NCBI GenBank assembly: GCA_963556255.1
Contig: OY744607.1
Location: forward strand, 37,757,722-37,821,721
Direction: 5' to 3'
Length of the DNA: 64,000 nucleotides
Source: Allolobophora icterica
Taxonomy: Eukaryota > Annelida > Clitellata > Crassiclitellata > Lumbricidae
Shown: in pieces, positions 62,003 through 64,000 of the stretch
Layout: each line of letters begins with the position of its first letter
Position numbering within the stretch: the stretch's first letter is position 1
Translations under genes and position numbers: made by a program
Notes under the pieces: model-generated
What the model was told of the DNA's origin: nothing
What the model saw: only the letters and a program-made list of their open reading frames with translations
The model's database searches: none

Positions 62003-63525
62003 TAGAGCCCTGCGCCGACGTCAAGGTGTCGGCGGCGGCGCGCCGGTGATTTTGGGTCGGCGGCGGCGGCGGCGCGCCGACGAACAAAAATCGGCGGCGG
62101 CGGCGCCCACGAAATGTCGGCGTCGGCGCGGCGCGGCGTGCCCTAGTCAGAAGCATGAGTCACTATGAGAGTTAAACAGCCGTTGGTACTGTGACCAGTC
62201 AAGAGGGCCAAGTTCTGTAATACCAAGTTCTCTAAAGCCACTCCATCACACTAAAGCTCAACTACACACAAAGGGACTGAGAGAGAAGACACCTTCAGGC
62301 ATTTGCCTTACCAATATGAACATCCTTAATTACACTGTACATCTGCATAGGTATTGGCAAATTGTAATCAGATGAAGCAACATGCATTTGCACATTGCAT
62401 GAATACACTTGCATATCCACTGATATAGTATAGGCCTACACACCAAGTCACATGCCGGATAGCAGCATCCTCCCAGTGAGAGAGGCTGTTGTCAAGCCAT
62501 GAAGTGAATTGTAAATATATATACGTTTTCCTATGGTAATACAATGGCCGAGTGGCCTCACTCCTATTAATGTTTCAATGAATTCACTAGGTGCATGGTC
62601 TGCTGCCTGTTTGAATTGGTGCCATTCCATTTAAGGTCTCCATATATAGACCATTGTTTGTATCAGACTAAAATGAAAAAGACCATTCTTGATACTATAC
62701 GTACCGGTACTAAGTCAAAACCTGTCTCAACTGATACTGTTTACCTGAATAAATTCCAGCCAAAAGTATTGATCAATTATACCTTCCGTTCTGCAGGAAT
62801 TAGTTAAATGGCATATCTTGATTTTAATAGCACTTATAAACTCCTCTTACCTTACAACATTAAGCCAAAACTTTACATCATTGTAACACAGTATAAATAA
62901 TTATTTATACTGTGATTGTAATAAGACCACAGACATCAAAGTCTACAATCAATAAGTTATGGAAGCTATTCAACATGAAGGTTACGAATGGGGAATGACT
63001 GCATGTGTATCATGGTACAAAGACAAGATCATCAAAGTATAAGGAAAATGAATTTGGTCAGGAAGACAATGCATTCTTGGAACCAAGATAAAGATCACAA
63101 ACATCGTTATCAGCTATTTTAGTTCATCTGTTTTTCTTTCTTGTCAACTAGTGTATCCCATTTCACAATCACCAGCATGCAAGTGATTGCTGCAAAAGTC
63201 AACACCCATTGTTGATATCATACGCTCATAGCATTGACGTCACCAATTCGTGTTGCCTATCAAGTTTCGGAAAGAAACCAGAAAAAGAAAATGAAGTAAG
63301 TAAGTAGAAGATGTCCACTTCCATTTCGCACCAGGGCAACAATTTATAGCAATATCATGTAAAACATGGAAAATGCAACAATAATAATTAAGCATATCAA
63401 ACTGGCATCGGCGGCGCGCCGACAGATTGTCGGCGGCGGCGGCGCGCCGACAAACAAAAATCGGCGGCGGCGGCGCCTAGAAAATGTCGGCGGCGGCGGC
63501 GCGGCGCGGCCGGCGCAGGGCTCTA
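62003..63525. mobile_element. hAT-type element with GC-rich termini
   Basis: Ends TAGAGCCCTGCGCCG and its reverse complement. Perfect 8-bp duplication CTTCTGAG at 61995-62002 and 63526-63533. Both subterminal regions are strings of CGGCGG and GGCGCGCCGAC. The AT-richer middle shows no transposase. Confidence 0.9.
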
Positions 63526-63585
63526 CTTCTGAGTAGGTTTCTTGAAGATGCGCTATATTAAATTTTTGAATGAATGAATGAATCA

Positions 63586-64000
63586 CTCTCTGTTTTATTA
63601 TCTAATCGAAACATATCCATCGAAATCGTAACCATGAGATTTCTGCAGCACCCAGAAAAGCTGTCTCGCAACCCAGATTAAAGTTCACAGGCGAATTCTT
63701 GGGGTTTCGAGTGACATTATTGTAGAACTTTAACTCATCCATGATTTCTGGTAGTCAAGATAGAAAAGTTAGGGAAGGTTCAAAATTCTGTTTTGTGAAC
63801 AAATCGAGTGTTTCATTGTCTTTAGTTTTACAATTAGTTCCAGTTGATCAGAGATGGTGAGTAAAACTGATGAAATTTCTTCCTCCTAGCCAATATTTCT
63901 GGGCTAATTATCATATATTTACTCCGTTTAGCCTGCAATTTGGCGTATGGAAGCACAATGGAACGCATTTGCAGCATCATTTATTTGCAATCGAAAGACA
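63586..64000 (-). other. 3' flank of a predicted fifth gene copy
   Basis: Near-identical to 41871-42300, which is the distal 3' flank of G4. By analogy, exon 3 of another copy should begin about 1.1 kb beyond the window. Confidence 0.5.

Noticed and set aside
61920..62168. Arg/Ala-rich frame in the GC-rich stretch
   Set aside because: Translation of CGGCGG repeats at a hAT terminus, with an equivalent artefact at 63344-63586.

Overview
This is animal nuclear DNA, not bacterial or viral. It has long introns with GT-AG borders, TATA boxes, abundant di-, tri- and tetranucleotide microsatellites, LINE 3' ends, a Ty3/Gypsy-type LTR element and many hAT-type DNA transposons. The repeat style, including the very frequent octamer TAGGCCTA, suggests a marine invertebrate, perhaps an ambulacrarian (echinoderm or hemichordate). 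That placement is a weak impression. I see no rRNA, functional tRNA, CRISPR or operon structure.

The only host genes I can support are four tandem copies of one small secreted-protein gene, all on the minus strand: G1 (528-4160), G2 (13912-22288), G3 (27005-30069) and G4 (43411-46053). Each has four coding exons. Exon 0 carries ATG plus one base (phase-1 intron). Exon 1 carries a signal peptide and a first helix. Exon 2 is exactly 37 codons. Exon 3 is about 124-128 codons and encodes the remaining helices. The last two introns are phase 0. The predicted products are about 250-257 residues and all four frames are open. The 1-0-0 intron phases, the signal peptide, the helix content and the placement of three helices in the last exon recall vertebrate class I four-helix cytokine genes, especially the LIF/CNTF group. 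I propose a helical-cytokine-like family as an inference, not an identification. A TATA box lies upstream of each exon 0. Sequence at 63.6-64.0 kb matches the 3' flank of G4, so a fifth copy probably lies just past the right edge.

The repeat units of G1, G3 and G4 share kilobases of flanking sequence. Comparing them gives natural empty sites. These show at least fourteen hAT-like insertions (TIRs starting CAG or TAG, about 8-bp target duplications), a 4-kb LTR retrotransposon (37075-41110) with almost identical 723-bp LTRs inside a CR1-like LINE, a three-deep nest of hAT elements inside another LINE (59.66-63.58 kb), a TA-flanked DNA transposon (47131-49787), a long-armed foldback element (57122-59414), an inverted mariner-like segment, and about 0.85 kb of pure TTGA repeat. 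The same comparison shows a recurrent small mutation: TA in one copy is TAGGCCTA in its paralogue at several independent sites.

Layout: 0-4.4 kb G1; 4.4-13.9 kb intergenic with MITEs, LINE scraps and a retroelement-like block; 13.9-22.4 kb G2 with transposon-filled introns; 22.4-25 kb SINE and microsatellites; 25-30.3 kb G3 with its 3' flank; 30.3-36.6 kb G3 upstream repeat unit; 36.7-41.9 kb LINE holding the LTR element; 41.9-46.3 kb G4 and flanks; 46.3-57.1 kb G4 upstream unit with several insertions; 57.1-59.4 kb foldback element; 59.6-63.6 kb nested LINE; 63.6-64 kb 3' flank of a predicted fifth gene.
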